Positions 36,225 through 45,015 are shown, numbered from the stretch's first letter. The stretch is DNA of 64,000 nt from Zoogloeaceae bacterium (GCA_024235595.1 JACKMC010000003.1:186001-250000), one strand, 5' to 3'. The notes: generated by a model not told the origin, from the letters alone. Numbers and translations are program-made.

Positions 36225-37040
36225 GTGACTCGCGTAATCGTCGTAACCTCAGGCAAGGGTGGTGTGGGCAAAACCACTACCAGCGCCGCATTCTCCTCGG
36301 GCCTGGCCCTGCGAGGCTTCAAGACAGCGGTCATCGACTTCGACGTCGGCCTGCGCAACCTCGACCTGATCATGGGCTGCGAGCGGCGCGTGGTGTACGA
36401 CCTCATCAACGTCGTCAATGGCGAAGCCAAGCTCAGCCAGACCCTGATCAAGGACAAACACTGCGAGAACCTCTTCGTGCTGCCCGCCTCGCAGACCCGC
36501 GACAAGGACGCGCTCACCGAAGAAGGCGTCGAAAAGGTGCTCAAGGAGCTCGAGCACATGGGCTTCGACTACGTGGTGTGCGACTCCCCCGCCGGCCTCG
36601 AGCGCGGCGCCGTGATGGCGCTCACATTTGCCGACGAGGCGGTGGTAGTCTCCAACCCCGAAGTCTCCTCGGTGCGCGACTCGGACCGCATCCTCGGCAT
36701 CATCCAGTCCAAATCGCGCCGCGCCCAGGAGGGCAACGAGCCGGTCAAGGAGCACCTGCTGGTCACCCGCTACTCGGCCAAGCGCGTCGAAGAAGGCGAA
36801 ATGCTCTCCTACAAGGACATCCAGGAGCTGCTGCGCATTCCGCTCATCGGCGTCATCCCCGAGTCCGAGAACGTGCTCCACGCCTCCAACCAGGGTACCC
36901 CGGCGATCCACCTCAAGGGCACCGACGTAGCCGAAGCCTATGCCGACGTGGTCTCCCGCTTCCTGGGCGAAGACGTGCCACTGCGCTTCACCGGCTATGA
37001 GAAACCCGGCCTCCTCAAGCGCCTGTTCGGAGGCAAGTGA
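36225..37040 (+). CDS. minD: Septum site-determining ATPase MinD
   Basis: 271 residues starting at GTG with AGAAAGGGAA upstream. Deviant Walker A KGGVGKTTT (residues 11-19), Walker A' DFDVGLRNLD and Walker B VVCDSPAG are all present. The C-terminal amphipathic helix KPGLLKRLFGGK is the membrane-targeting sequence. MinD recruits MinC to the membrane and oscillates with MinE. It is 35 bp after minC and followed by minE. Confidence 0.97.
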   Translation: MTRVIVVTSGKGGVGKTTTSAAFSSGLALRGFKTAVIDFDVGLRNLDLIMGCERRVVYDLINVVNGEAKLSQTLIKDKHCENLFVLPASQTRDKDALTEEGVEKVLKELEHMGFDYVVCDSPAGLERGAVMALTFADEAVVVSNPEVSSVRDSDRILGIIQSKSRRAQEGNEPVKEHLLVTRYSAKRVEEGEMLSYKDIQELLRIPLIGVIPESENVLHASNQGTPAIHLKGTDVAEAYADVVSRFLGEDVPLRFTGYEKPGLLKRLFGGK

Positions 37041-37042
37041 GC

Positions 37043-37303
37043 ATGTCCCTACTGACCCTGCTGTTCGGAGAAAAGAAGAAAAAGACCGCGTCCATCGCAA
37101 GGGAACGCCTGCAGCTCATCATCGCCCGAGAGCACACCGGCGGCAGCACGCCCGACTTCCTGCCCGACCTGCAGAAGGAACTCATCCAGGTCATCTCGAA
37201 GTACGTCAAGGTCAACCCCGAAGACATCAACGTCCAGCTCGAAAAGCAGGGCAACTACGAAGTCCTCGAGGTCAATATCGTGCTGGCGGACCAGAACCGC
37301 TGA
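37043..37303 (+). CDS. minE: Cell division topological specificity factor MinE
   Basis: 86 residues: N-terminal membrane-binding and anti-MinCD region (SLLTLLFGEKKKKTASIARE, RLQLIIAREH) and C-terminal dimerisation domain (LPDLQKELIQVISKYVKV). Good GGAGG ribosome binding site within the end of minD; the stop of minD and the ATG are 2 bp apart. A GTG six bases upstream is an unlikely alternative. tRNA-Leu begins 13 bp after the stop. Confidence 0.96.
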   Translation: MSLLTLLFGEKKKKTASIARERLQLIIAREHTGGSTPDFLPDLQKELIQVISKYVKVNPEDINVQLEKQGNYEVLEVNIVLADQNR

Positions 37304-37316
37304 CCGCCGCCTTAGC

Positions 37317-37401
37317 GCCCGGATGGTGAAATCGGTAGACACAAGGGACTTAAAATCCCTCGCCGCGAGGCATGCGGGTTCGATTCCCGCTCCGGGCACC
37401 A
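37317..37401 (+). tRNA. tRNA-Leu (anticodon UAA)
   Basis: An 85-base tRNA including the encoded CCA. The acceptor stem GCCCGGA/TCCGGGC closes, the anticodon arm is AGGGA-CTTAAAA-TCCCT with anticodon TAA, a long variable arm of class II type follows (CGCCGCGAGGCATG), and the T arm GCGGG-TTCGATT-CCCGC is canonical. The discriminator base is A, as required for leucine tRNA. It follows minE directly and its 3' end is next to an integrase remnant, so it is the likely insertion site of an integrative element. Confidence 0.97.
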
Positions 37402-37512
37402 AGTACTGACCCTTGCCCAACCGGGGTTGTCTGGACAAGGCCGTCCTATCAAGCATTTCGTGGATTTCTTGATCCGCCCGCGTCCAACGAAATGCATCGA
37501 TAGCGAGTCAAT

Positions 37513-37575
37513 TTGCGGGTAGATCTCCGGGTAGATTGGGTACTGTGCGCCTTAGCCCGGGCAATCTACCCGCAA
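37513..37575. repeat. Inverted and direct repeats before the integrase remnant
   Basis: TTGCGGGTAGAT (37513-37524) is repeated inverted as ATCTACCCGCAA (37564-37575). A second direct copy CGGGTAGATTG (37529-37539) is also complementary to CAATCTACCCG (37562-37572). Such repeats between a tRNA and an integrase gene are typical of arm-type integrase sites. Confidence 0.6.
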
Positions 37576-37584
37576 GGTTGCGAG

Positions 37585-37665
37585 ATGCTGACGGACAAAG
37601 AGATTAGGAACGCCCAAGCCAGGGACAAATCCTACAAGCGGGAGCGCTTCCTACAACTTTGCTGA
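37585..37665 (+). pseudogene. N-terminal fragment of a tyrosine integrase (P4/DUF4102 type)
   Basis: The frame MLTDKEIRNAQARDKSYK matches the first residues of P4-type integrases (the M-LTD-x-x-I-R-N-A motif). It then reads RERFLQLC and stops after 26 codons, where a full gene has about 400. The fragment lies about 180 bp after tRNA-Leu in the usual orientation. It shows that an integrative element once used this tRNA and lost its integrase by deletion. Confidence 0.75.
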
Positions 37666-37982
37666 GTACCTAGCCGGACGACGGCCGCCCCGCCGAACGT
37701 CTTGGAAGGCCGGTGCACACCGCTCAGGCGGAGGCGCTGTTCGGGGATTTTCCATGGGATGACACGGGCCTGGTTGAAGGACTGTCGCTCGACATGTGCT
37801 CGCCATATAGCCAAAGACTCTTGTCCGCGGCCGAACCGGGCATGTCGCACATAACCGGCGCTGGTCCGCCACATCGCACTCACCCTGTTGAAGCTGATCA
37901 GGTAGCGCAAGGCGAGCATCACGATCAAACGACTTCTTGCCGCCACCCCTGACGAGAGAGGTGGCCACGCTAGTCTGCCAGG
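37666..37982. other. Gene-free debris after the integrase fragment
   Basis: About 320 bp without a convincing gene. The open frames on both strands have no recognisable domain, start with poor signals and show no ribosome binding site. The composition differs from neighbouring genes. It is probably what is left of the integrated element between the integrase and the RidA gene. Confidence 0.5.
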
Positions 37983-38342
37983 CTACGACCGCACGGCGGC
38001 GATCACCATGATCTCGACGCGATAGTTCTTCTTTGCCATTGGCGACTCGACACAGGCGCGCACCGGAGCACCAACGCCGCTCAGCCACGCATCCCAGGCC
38101 GCATTCATGGCATCGTAATCATCCATGTCGGCCAACCAGATCTGGGCGGACAGCATATGGTTCTTGTCGCTGCCAGCCTGCTCGAGCAGCGCGTCGATCT
38201 TGGCGAAGACGTCTTCGGATTGAGCGGTGATATCGCCGTCCGCCAATTGCGAGACCTGGCCGGCCAGATAGACCGTGTGGTTGTGGGTGACGACCTGGCT
38301 GAAGCGTTGGCTGCCGCCAATTCTCTGAATTTGATGAGTCAT
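37983..38342 (-). CDS. RidA-family protein (YjgF/YER057c/UK114)
   Basis: 119 residues with the RidA fold pattern: YLAGQVSQLADGDITAQSEDVF, ALLEQAGSDKNHMLSAQIWLADM, and the C-terminal VRACVESPMAKKNYRVEI with the conserved arginine and the E of the active site. RidA proteins hydrolyse reactive enamine/imine intermediates such as 2-aminoacrylate. This one is the last gene of a catabolic cluster, so it may deal with an imine made by that pathway. It follows the DUF3726 gene after 32 bp. Confidence 0.88.
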   Translation of the reverse strand: MTHQIQRIGGSQRFSQVVTHNHTVYLAGQVSQLADGDITAQSEDVFAKIDALLEQAGSDKNHMLSAQIWLADMDDYDAMNAAWDAWLSGVGAPVRACVESPMAKKNYRVEIMVIAAVRS

Positions 38343-38374
38343 GATGATTCGGATTCCTTGCTGAAGACAGTGTG

Positions 38375-39025
38375 TCAGTCGTTGTCGCTTAGGGTGGAGC
38401 CTGCACCTTGAGCGCGCGAGGCCTCCGTGGCCGGCACGTAGGTACGGGAGGCAAGTCCGGTGAGGTAACTCAACACCGCCTCGGCCACCGCCGGTGCCGG
38501 TCCTTTCACGACGCTACTGTTCACCTGCGCTGGACTGATCTCACAGGTAACTGCGACAACATCACCGGCGGAGGGATCGCTCGCCGGGCCACAGAACATG
38601 GTCCCTGCGGCATCGAAGTAAAGATGGCAACCTGGCCACGACAAGGCCACTGCTTCGCCACGACTGCTCGCCAGGCGGCTGGCGAACGGCGCAAGCAAGA
38701 CCGGACATGAGACCGCTTCAAGCACAATCGCGGAGCCCCCCGTGATCAACTGCGCATGATCGCTCAAGGTCGCCCCCGCAATTAGCGGACACATCGATCG
38801 TCCGGCGGACGACCAACGGTCTGCTTCGATCCGTGGCGCGAGCTGCGCGTAGTCCGTGCCATCATTGAGACGCAATTGCGCGGCCAGCAATGCCGGCCCT
38901 TCCATGCCTTGCGCCGACAGCCAGCGAGCGGCCTTGGCGGCCTCTTCGGCCAGACCCCAGGACATCCCAGCACCACGCGCCGCTTTCTTGCACAGGGCTT
39001 CGATTTCGTTCAACGACAGATTCAC
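38375..39025 (-). CDS. DUF3726-family protein of unknown function
   Basis: 216 residues starting at GTG with AGGAGC upstream, overlapping the stop of the 569-residue gene (GTGA). The N-terminus NLSLNEIEALCKKAARGAGMSWGLAEEAAKAARWL and the later SRGEAVALSWPG fit what I recall of DUF3726 proteins. There is no signal peptide and no clear catalytic motif. DUF3726 genes usually occur with large proteins of unknown function and transporters, as here. Its translation is coupled to the 569-residue protein, which suggests that the two form a complex. Confidence 0.7.
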   Translation of the reverse strand: MNLSLNEIEALCKKAARGAGMSWGLAEEAAKAARWLSAQGMEGPALLAAQLRLNDGTDYAQLAPRIEADRWSSAGRSMCPLIAGATLSDHAQLITGGSAIVLEAVSCPVLLAPFASRLASSRGEAVALSWPGCHLYFDAAGTMFCGPASDPSAGDVVAVTCEISPAQVNSSVVKGPAPAVAEAVLSYLTGLASRTYVPATEASRAQGAGSTLSDND

Positions 39026-40731
39026 GACTTTTGCTCCTGTTGAGTGAGACGCGGATACGACCAGTCATCCGCGGGATGGCGATCGAGCTCGTGCGGGAAC
39101 GGCGCGTTCTTGTACATGTTGATGCGCACCCAGCGATCCGAACGCGGGTCGAAACGGATGGCGCCGAAGAACGACAACTTGCAGCGAAGCAGGTCGATCG
39201 GCAGCATTTCCTGGCCGATCAGGTTGTCCTGAATGTCGGCGTAGGGATACTGCGGTGCCAGTTGCACCCGGCGCACGATGTGGCGGTGCTCCGGATGGCG
39301 CAGCAAAAAGGCCGCCACGGTCTCGTTGCCGCCGGCCGACTTGAGCGCCTCCTGCAAAAGATAGACATCGCGCGCCACCGCCAGCGGTTGCTCGAGTTCC
39401 TGGCCCGGCTCGGTAAAGCGCTGGCCGATGCGCGGCTCGAGCTTTTCTTCCGACACATACCAGAACAGCGCGCGATTGCGTTCCTCGGCAAAGTCGATCT
39501 CGGACACCCACTGACCGTGCGTGTCGAGAATGTCGCGCAGCGCCGCGATTTTCATCTCGCCATGAATCGGGAAGGCGCTTTGTTCATCCGCGCGCATGGT
39601 GTCACCCAGCTCATCGACGAGCGCGCCATAAGGTTCGAGCAACAGCGACACCAACTGTTCCTGCCCTTCCAGCGACAACGTCGATTCGCTCCAGCGATAG
39701 AGCGCATCCCACGGATACTCGGCGGCCAATCCTTCGGCGATCTTGTCGCGCAGAAGGACGAAATCCTGCCGCAATTGTTTGATGCGCTTCACCTGCAATT
39801 CATGACCGGAATGCCAGTGCCCGGCATCGTTCGCGGCACGCTCGACGAAGTCGCGGAACACGTCGATTTCGTCGGGCGTCGGGACACGCACCGAGCGCAC
39901 TCGCTGCAACGCAGTCTCACGCGCCATCACCCAGTTGTTGAGCAGCACCGGGTGGTTCATGAGGAACGGCGCCATGCCCAGCCCGGTGGAGTTGCCTACG
40001 CCGAAACGCCGGCGATTGTGCGGCTCGATCGCCACCGCGCTTTGCGGCGCGCGCGTCCGGGCGAGATGTTCGACCAGATCCAGCGTGAATGCCCGGATCA
40101 GGAAGACGGTAAGCATCTCGGCCTGAAATGGTGCCGACAGTTCTTCTCGTTCGGCAACCCGGTCGCGATCGGATGCGCCGAATTTGCCGCTGCCGTATAC
40201 CGCGGTGGTGCGCATCAAATAGCCAACTTCCTCGACGAAATTCATGTCTGGCTGGCGGCCCTCGGCGAGCGCTTCGACGACATGATCGAACAGCCGTACC
40301 GAGCGGTTGGCGCGCGCCAGGCATAGCTCCTGGCTAGAAATCCTGCCCGCCTCCTGCTTGGGTACGTTGGCCTCGAGGCGGTCTAGATCGGCCTCGGTGG
40401 GGACGCCGTCGAACAGCGTGAAGGTCGCGTCCCAGGCGGTGGCGATAACGCGGTCGGAGCGCATCGACGGGTCGAGATCGTGAGCGAAGGCGACCAGGCT
40501 GTAGCAGCGCGCCGGCCCAGTCGCGGTGTACACCGCACGCCCCACGCCGGTGCTTTCGATAGTCCACGCCGGACGTTCGAACACCCAGTTTTCGCGCTTC
40601 ATGCGGCGCAACAGTTGGCGCATGAAGGAGAGTCTCGACTGGTGAAACGCACCGATACGGGCGAGCTTCATGACGGTTTCCGGGTGGCGCCGGTGTACGT
40701 CAGGATGTTGTGAACCGTGGCTATGCTGCAT
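39022..40731 (-). CDS. Unrecognised 569-residue protein of the BCCT cluster
   Basis: I do not recognise the family. The protein starts MQHSHGSQHPDVHRRHPETV, is soluble (no signal peptide, no membrane segment) and is mostly helical with many Arg, Glu and aromatic residues. Local motifs that look conserved-like are RIGAFHQSRLSFMRQLLRR near the N-terminus, GNSTGLGMAPFLMNHPVLLNNW in the middle, and LAPQYPYADIQDNLIGQEM near the end. CGGAGA precedes the ATG. The stop overlaps the DUF3726 start. Position in the operon suggests an enzyme or enzyme subunit of the catabolic pathway; an unusual cofactor-free oxygenase or lyase is pure speculation. Confidence 0.75.
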   Translation of the reverse strand: MQHSHGSQHPDVHRRHPETVMKLARIGAFHQSRLSFMRQLLRRMKRENWVFERPAWTIESTGVGRAVYTATGPARCYSLVAFAHDLDPSMRSDRVIATAWDATFTLFDGVPTEADLDRLEANVPKQEAGRISSQELCLARANRSVRLFDHVVEALAEGRQPDMNFVEEVGYLMRTTAVYGSGKFGASDRDRVAEREELSAPFQAEMLTVFLIRAFTLDLVEHLARTRAPQSAVAIEPHNRRRFGVGNSTGLGMAPFLMNHPVLLNNWVMARETALQRVRSVRVPTPDEIDVFRDFVERAANDAGHWHSGHELQVKRIKQLRQDFVLLRDKIAEGLAAEYPWDALYRWSESTLSLEGQEQLVSLLLEPYGALVDELGDTMRADEQSAFPIHGEMKIAALRDILDTHGQWVSEIDFAEERNRALFWYVSEEKLEPRIGQRFTEPGQELEQPLAVARDVYLLQEALKSAGGNETVAAFLLRHPEHRHIVRRVQLAPQYPYADIQDNLIGQEMLPIDLLRCKLSFFGAIRFDPRSDRWVRINMYKNAPFPHELDRHPADDWSYPRLTQQEQKS

Positions 40732-40769
40732 GACAATCTCCGGATTCTTGAAGTTCAGCACAGAGTGCT

Positions 40770-42356
40770 TCAGGCGCGCGACGACGATTGCACCGGGCGG
40801 TCGAGCGGCCTGCCCTCGCGACCTTTCAGCAGCGTGATGCGCGCCGCGTCCCACAGCGAAGGCAGCAGGATCAGCGACACCGGCACGGCCGTAACCACAA
40901 TGAAGCTTTGCAACTTGCCGATGCCGCCCGAACCGGTGTAAATCAGGATCATGGCCATGGCGCCCATTGCCAGACCCCAGAACACACGGACGCCTACCGC
41001 TGAGCGATCCTGGTTCGACATTGCCACCGAGATCACGTAGGTCATCGAGTCGCCGGTGGTGGCCACGAAGATGGTGGTGAGAATCAGGAACAGCGCCGAG
41101 ATGAGGAAGCCGAGCGGCAGGTTTTGAGTGATCGACAACAGCGCGGCCGGCAAGTTGAATCCTTCAAACGCCCTGGCCACCGAGTCCGGGTTGGCGATCT
41201 CCATGCCCAGGCCGGTGCCGCCGACGATGGTGAACCAGAAGGTGGTCACGATCGGCGCGACGATCGACAGCATGATGATGATCGAGCGGATCGAACGACC
41301 GCGGCTAACACGTGCGATGAACATCGCCATGAGCGGCCCATAGCCGAGGAACCAGCCCCAAAAAAATACCGTCCACCAACCCAACCAGCCCGGATCACCG
41401 AAGATGCCGGCGTCGCCGCGATACAGCGCCATGCCGAAGAAATCGCTCAAATAGGTGCCCAGACCGTTAAAGTAGTTGCTGAAGATGAAGCCGGTCGGAC
41501 CGGCGACTAGAATGAACACAAGCAGCACCGCGGCCAGCACGATATTGATGCTGCTGAGCAACTGGATGCCGCGGTTGATACCGCTCACCGCAGAGAGCGT
41601 ATAGATCGTTACCAGCCCCACAATCACCAGCGCCTGGGTGACGAATACGTCCGGAATGCCGAACAGCGCATTGAGGCCAAACGAAACCTGCAGGCCAAGG
41701 AAGCCGATCGGGCCGACTGTGCCAGCCACCACTGCAATGATGCAGCTCGCATCAGCGATCCAGCCGATCGGACCGTTGATGGCGCGATCACCGAATACCG
41801 GATAGAGCAAGGTACGCGGGGCAAGCGGCAGCCCTTTTTCGTAGTGGTAGTACATGAGCATAATAGTGGTCAGTGCACCTAAAATCGCCCATGCCAGAAA
41901 ACCCCAGTGCATGAAGGCTTGCGCCAGCGCGGGTGCCACCGCATCGGCGGACTTGCCAGCAACGCCCTCGAAATACGGCGGAGGCGACAAGAAATGCGCC
42001 ATCGGCTCGCCCGCGGCCCAGAACACGCCGCCGCCGGCCAGCAGCGTGCACATGATCATCGAGCTCCACTGAAAGTAGTTGAACTCCGGCACCTCGCGGC
42101 CGCCCATCCGGGCTGCCGCGCCAGGCAACACGCAGATCGCGAGGCCGATCAGGAAGGTACCCAGCAGCAGAAGCTGCCAGTAGAGTCCGAAGAATCGCGC
42201 CGACGCAGAAAAACCCCAGTCCACCGCGGCCGACAGGCTGTCGATGTCGGCGAGTGCCCAAACGCAGAAGGCGATGATGAAACTGGCCGTCATGATGAAT
42301 ATCGGCCACTCGATATGAGATCCGACCGGCAGGTCGTTGGAATCTGCTTGACTCAT
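40770..42356 (-). CDS. BCCT-family transporter
   Basis: 528 residues with 12 predicted membrane segments. BCCT hallmarks: FNYFQWSSMIMCTLLAGGGVFWAAGEP, HWGFLAWAILG in helix 4, and the aromatic-box helix 8 region FFWGWFLGYGPLMAMFIARVSRGRSIR (quoted in parts). The family moves quaternary ammonium compounds such as betaine, choline and carnitine. The C-terminal tail is short, so osmotic gating as in BetP is unlikely; uptake for catabolism fits the cluster. GAGGAG precedes the ATG. Which residues select the substrate cannot be read. Confidence 0.93.
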   Translation of the reverse strand: MSQADSNDLPVGSHIEWPIFIMTASFIIAFCVWALADIDSLSAAVDWGFSASARFFGLYWQLLLLGTFLIGLAICVLPGAAARMGGREVPEFNYFQWSSMIMCTLLAGGGVFWAAGEPMAHFLSPPPYFEGVAGKSADAVAPALAQAFMHWGFLAWAILGALTTIMLMYYHYEKGLPLAPRTLLYPVFGDRAINGPIGWIADASCIIAVVAGTVGPIGFLGLQVSFGLNALFGIPDVFVTQALVIVGLVTIYTLSAVSGINRGIQLLSSINIVLAAVLLVFILVAGPTGFIFSNYFNGLGTYLSDFFGMALYRGDAGIFGDPGWLGWWTVFFWGWFLGYGPLMAMFIARVSRGRSIRSIIIMLSIVAPIVTTFWFTIVGGTGLGMEIANPDSVARAFEGFNLPAALLSITQNLPLGFLISALFLILTTIFVATTGDSMTYVISVAMSNQDRSAVGVRVFWGLAMGAMAMILIYTGSGGIGKLQSFIVVTAVPVSLILLPSLWDAARITLLKGREGRPLDRPVQSSSRA

Positions 42357-42412
42357 TTTTGTCTCCTCAATGCACGCGCGGCTTCTTTGGCCGCAGCGTT
42401 ACGTGGGCAGGA

Positions 42413-43417
42413 TCAGCTAGGAATAAAATTCTCTTCAAAAAAACGCAGCCAATTGCCGCCCATGATCTTTCCGACCTCTTCGGCCGAAAAACCCCTAGCG
42501 CGCAAGCCCTCGGAGATGTTTCCGAAGTCGCGGTTGTCGCGGAACCAGGACGGCTGTTCAGGGAAGGCGCGATGTGTCGCAGACCCTTCGCCGTAGTCCA
42601 CTTCCTTGGTCCAGCGCCCGGCGCGCATCCAGTCCACCACGCTGTCCGGCTGATCCTGACAGAGGTCGGAACCGAGCCCGAGGCAATCGACTCCTACCAT
42701 CTCTGCGGTACGCGCGACCATCTCGCAAAAGCTCTCCAGCGTGCATTCGCTTTTATCCTTGAGGTGATGCGGATAGAGCGAGAAACCGAACATGCCGCTG
42801 CTCCGCCCCAATGCCTTGAGCACGTCGTTGGACTTGTTGCGCAGCGCGGCATGCCAGAAGCTGGGGTTGGCATGGGTAACGACGATCGGGCGCTCGGAAT
42901 GCTCGACCGCTTCGAGCGTCGAACGCTCGGCCGAATGCGACATGTCCACCACCAGGCCGACGCGGTTCATCTCGCGAATCACCTGCTTGCCCATGCGCGT
43001 CAGACCCGGGTCTTCGGCTTCGTAACAACCCGTCGCCAGCAAGGACTGGTTGTTGTAGGTCAATTGCATGAAGCGCGCGCCCAGCGCATGGACGATCTCG
43101 ACCAGGCCGATGTCGTCCTCGATGGGCGACGGATTCTGGAAGCCGAAGAAAATCGCGGTGCGCCCGGTGCGGCGCGCCAGCGCGACGTCGCTTGCCCACT
43201 TGCCATGGAAGATGAGGTCGGGGAAGCGCTCGAACATGCGGTTCCACGTCTCGATGTTGGCGACCGTCTCACGGAACATCTCGTGGTAGGCGATCGTCAC
43301 ATGGACGGCATCGACCCCGCCCTCACGCATCTGGCGGAAGATTTTCTCCGACCAGTTGCCGTACTGCAACGCGTCGATTCGCGGGCCGGTGCCGGTGAAT
43401 TCTTCGAAGGTGCTCAT
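42413..43417 (-). CDS. M19 dipeptidase-like protein without most metal ligands
   Basis: 334 residues of the renal dipeptidase (M19) fold: GFQNPSPIEDDIG, QLTYNNQSLLATGCYE, GLVVDMSHSAERSTL and VTHANPSFWH. In real M19 peptidases an H-x-D near the N-terminus (DGHND), a glutamate (IEGG) and two histidines hold two zinc ions. Here the N-terminal site is IDALQYGNWS and the glutamate position is Q (GFQN), while the two histidines (DMSH, THAN) are kept. So a classic dipeptidase is doubtful. Similar proteins occur in glycine-betaine catabolism loci of pseudomonads, as I recall. It overlaps the aldehyde dehydrogenase gene by 4 bp. Confidence 0.75.
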   Translation of the reverse strand: MSTFEEFTGTGPRIDALQYGNWSEKIFRQMREGGVDAVHVTIAYHEMFRETVANIETWNRMFERFPDLIFHGKWASDVALARRTGRTAIFFGFQNPSPIEDDIGLVEIVHALGARFMQLTYNNQSLLATGCYEAEDPGLTRMGKQVIREMNRVGLVVDMSHSAERSTLEAVEHSERPIVVTHANPSFWHAALRNKSNDVLKALGRSSGMFGFSLYPHHLKDKSECTLESFCEMVARTAEMVGVDCLGLGSDLCQDQPDSVVDWMRAGRWTKEVDYGEGSATHRAFPEQPSWFRDNRDFGNISEGLRARGFSAEEVGKIMGGNWLRFFEENFIPS

Positions 43418-44865
43418 GCCGGGGCTCCCGCGGCGATGTAACCGGTCTTTACATGGGTGTAGAACTCGACCGCGTAGCCGCCCTGCTCGCGCGGGCCGTA
43501 ACTGGAATCGCCGCGACCGCCGAAGGGCACGTGGTAGTCGGTGCCAGCGGTCGGCAGATTGACCATCACGCAACCGACACGCGCGTTGCGGCGGAAATGC
43601 GTTGCGCGCGACAGCGAGCCGGTCATGATGCCGGCAGTGAGGCCGAAGCGGGTGTCATTGACCTGCGCCAGCGCTTCCTCGTAGCTGCCGGTCTTGATGA
43701 CGCAGGCCATGGGCGCAAAGAGTTCTTCGCGATTGACGCGCATGTCATTGCGCGAGCCGATGAACAGCGTCGGCGCCATGTAGTAACCCGGCGTAGCGAG
43801 TTCGAGCCGCTCACCCCCGGCGACACGCTCGCAGCCTTCTTCGGCTGCAACGTCGAGCCATGAAAGATTGCTTCTCAGCTGCGCCTCACTGGCGACCGGA
43901 CCGAGCTGCGTGCCTGCTTCGAGCGCATGGCCGACTTTCAATGCACGTGTTGCGACGATCATTTTTTCGACGAAAGCGTCATGGATTTTGTCGTGCACGA
44001 TCAGGCGCGAGGAGGCCGTGCATTTCTGCCCGGTGCCGCCAAAAGCGCCGCCGACGGCGCAGGTCACCGCCAGATCGAGGTCGGCATCGTCCATTACCAC
44101 GAGCGCATTCTTCGAACCCATTTCGAGTTGCACCTTGGTGAGGTTCTGCACCGCCGCCGACGCAATACCCTTGCCCACGGGGACCGAGCCGGTGAACGAA
44201 ATCGCGTTGATGCCCGGGCTCTCGATCAAGGCCTGGCCGACGCGCGAACCCGAACCCATGACGAGGTTGAACAAGCCCTTGGGGATGTCCTGGCGCGAAA
44301 TGATTTCGGCCAGAATCACTGCGCTGGCCGGCGTCAGGTTGGCCGGCTTCCACACCACCGCGTTACCGAAAGCGAGCGCCGGGGCGATCTTCCACGAGGC
44401 GGTGGCAATCGGGAAATTCCACGGCGATATGATGGCGACCACGCCGATCGGCTCGCGCCGCACATCGATCTCGATGCCGTCGCGCACCGAATCTGCGGTA
44501 TCACCGACCTGGCGCAGGGTTTCAGCGGCGTAGTAGGTAAAAAATTGACCGGCGCGATAGACCTCGCCCACGCCCTCGGCCTGCGGCTTGCCTTCTTCGC
44601 GGGCCAGTTCCTTGCCGATCTCGGCGGATCGGCTCATGAGTTCCTGGCCGATCGCCATCAGCACCTTGTAGCGGTGCTCGATACCCTTGCGTGCCCACGC
44701 TTTTTGGGCCCCGCGGGCGGCTTCGATCGCGCGATCGAGTTGCACCGTCGAAGCTTGCGCATACATGCCGATGCAGTCGCGCGTATCGGATGGGTTGATG
44801 TTCTCGATCTCGCTTTCGCCGTTCACCCACTCACCGGCGATGTAGTTCTGATTGATGTTTTCCAC
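43414..44865 (-). CDS. NAD(P)-dependent aldehyde dehydrogenase
   Basis: 483 residues starting at GTG with AGGAGGAG upstream. ALDH family features: SPWNFPIATASWKIAPALAFGNAVVWKPA, FTGSVPVGKGI, general base in QLEMGSKNALVV, catalytic cysteine in GGTGQKCTASSRL, and NREELFAPMACVI. The closest match by eye is to 2-oxoglutarate-semialdehyde and related short-chain semialdehyde dehydrogenases. It is the first gene of the minus-strand cluster, divergent from the LysR gene, and probably makes the acid end product of the pathway. Confidence 0.88.
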   Translation of the reverse strand: MENINQNYIAGEWVNGESEIENINPSDTRDCIGMYAQASTVQLDRAIEAARGAQKAWARKGIEHRYKVLMAIGQELMSRSAEIGKELAREEGKPQAEGVGEVYRAGQFFTYYAAETLRQVGDTADSVRDGIEIDVRREPIGVVAIISPWNFPIATASWKIAPALAFGNAVVWKPANLTPASAVILAEIISRQDIPKGLFNLVMGSGSRVGQALIESPGINAISFTGSVPVGKGIASAAVQNLTKVQLEMGSKNALVVMDDADLDLAVTCAVGGAFGGTGQKCTASSRLIVHDKIHDAFVEKMIVATRALKVGHALEAGTQLGPVASEAQLRSNLSWLDVAAEEGCERVAGGERLELATPGYYMAPTLFIGSRNDMRVNREELFAPMACVIKTGSYEEALAQVNDTRFGLTAGIMTGSLSRATHFRRNARVGCVMVNLPTAGTDYHVPFGGRGDSSYGPREQGGYAVEFYTHVKTGYIAAGAPA

Positions 44866-45015
44866 GGGGCTCCTCCTGAATCAAACACTGCGAATGGCCT
44901 TGTATTGATTGGCCTGTGGTGTGATTATGAGTCGCCGTGAACTTAAGGCAATCGAGTAATTTTTTGTTTTGTTTAAATTTTTCTTAAATCCGTTTCTTGC
45001 GCAAGTGATCCAACC
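44866..45015. promoter_or_regulatory. AT-rich divergent control region with a CTTGCGCAAG palindrome
   Basis: 150 bp between the ALDH and LysR genes, strikingly AT-rich for this window (TTTTTTGTTTTGTTTAAATT in the middle). A 10-bp perfect palindrome CTTGCGCAAG (44996-45005) lies 10 bp before the LysR ATG. LysR sites are usually T-N11-A dyads; I see no single clear one, so operators are only suggested. Confidence 0.4.

Noticed and set aside
37666..37982. Possible transposase fragment
   Set aside because: The minus-strand frame of about 100 residues has no DDE motif or inverted repeat ends that I can see, so I left it as debris.
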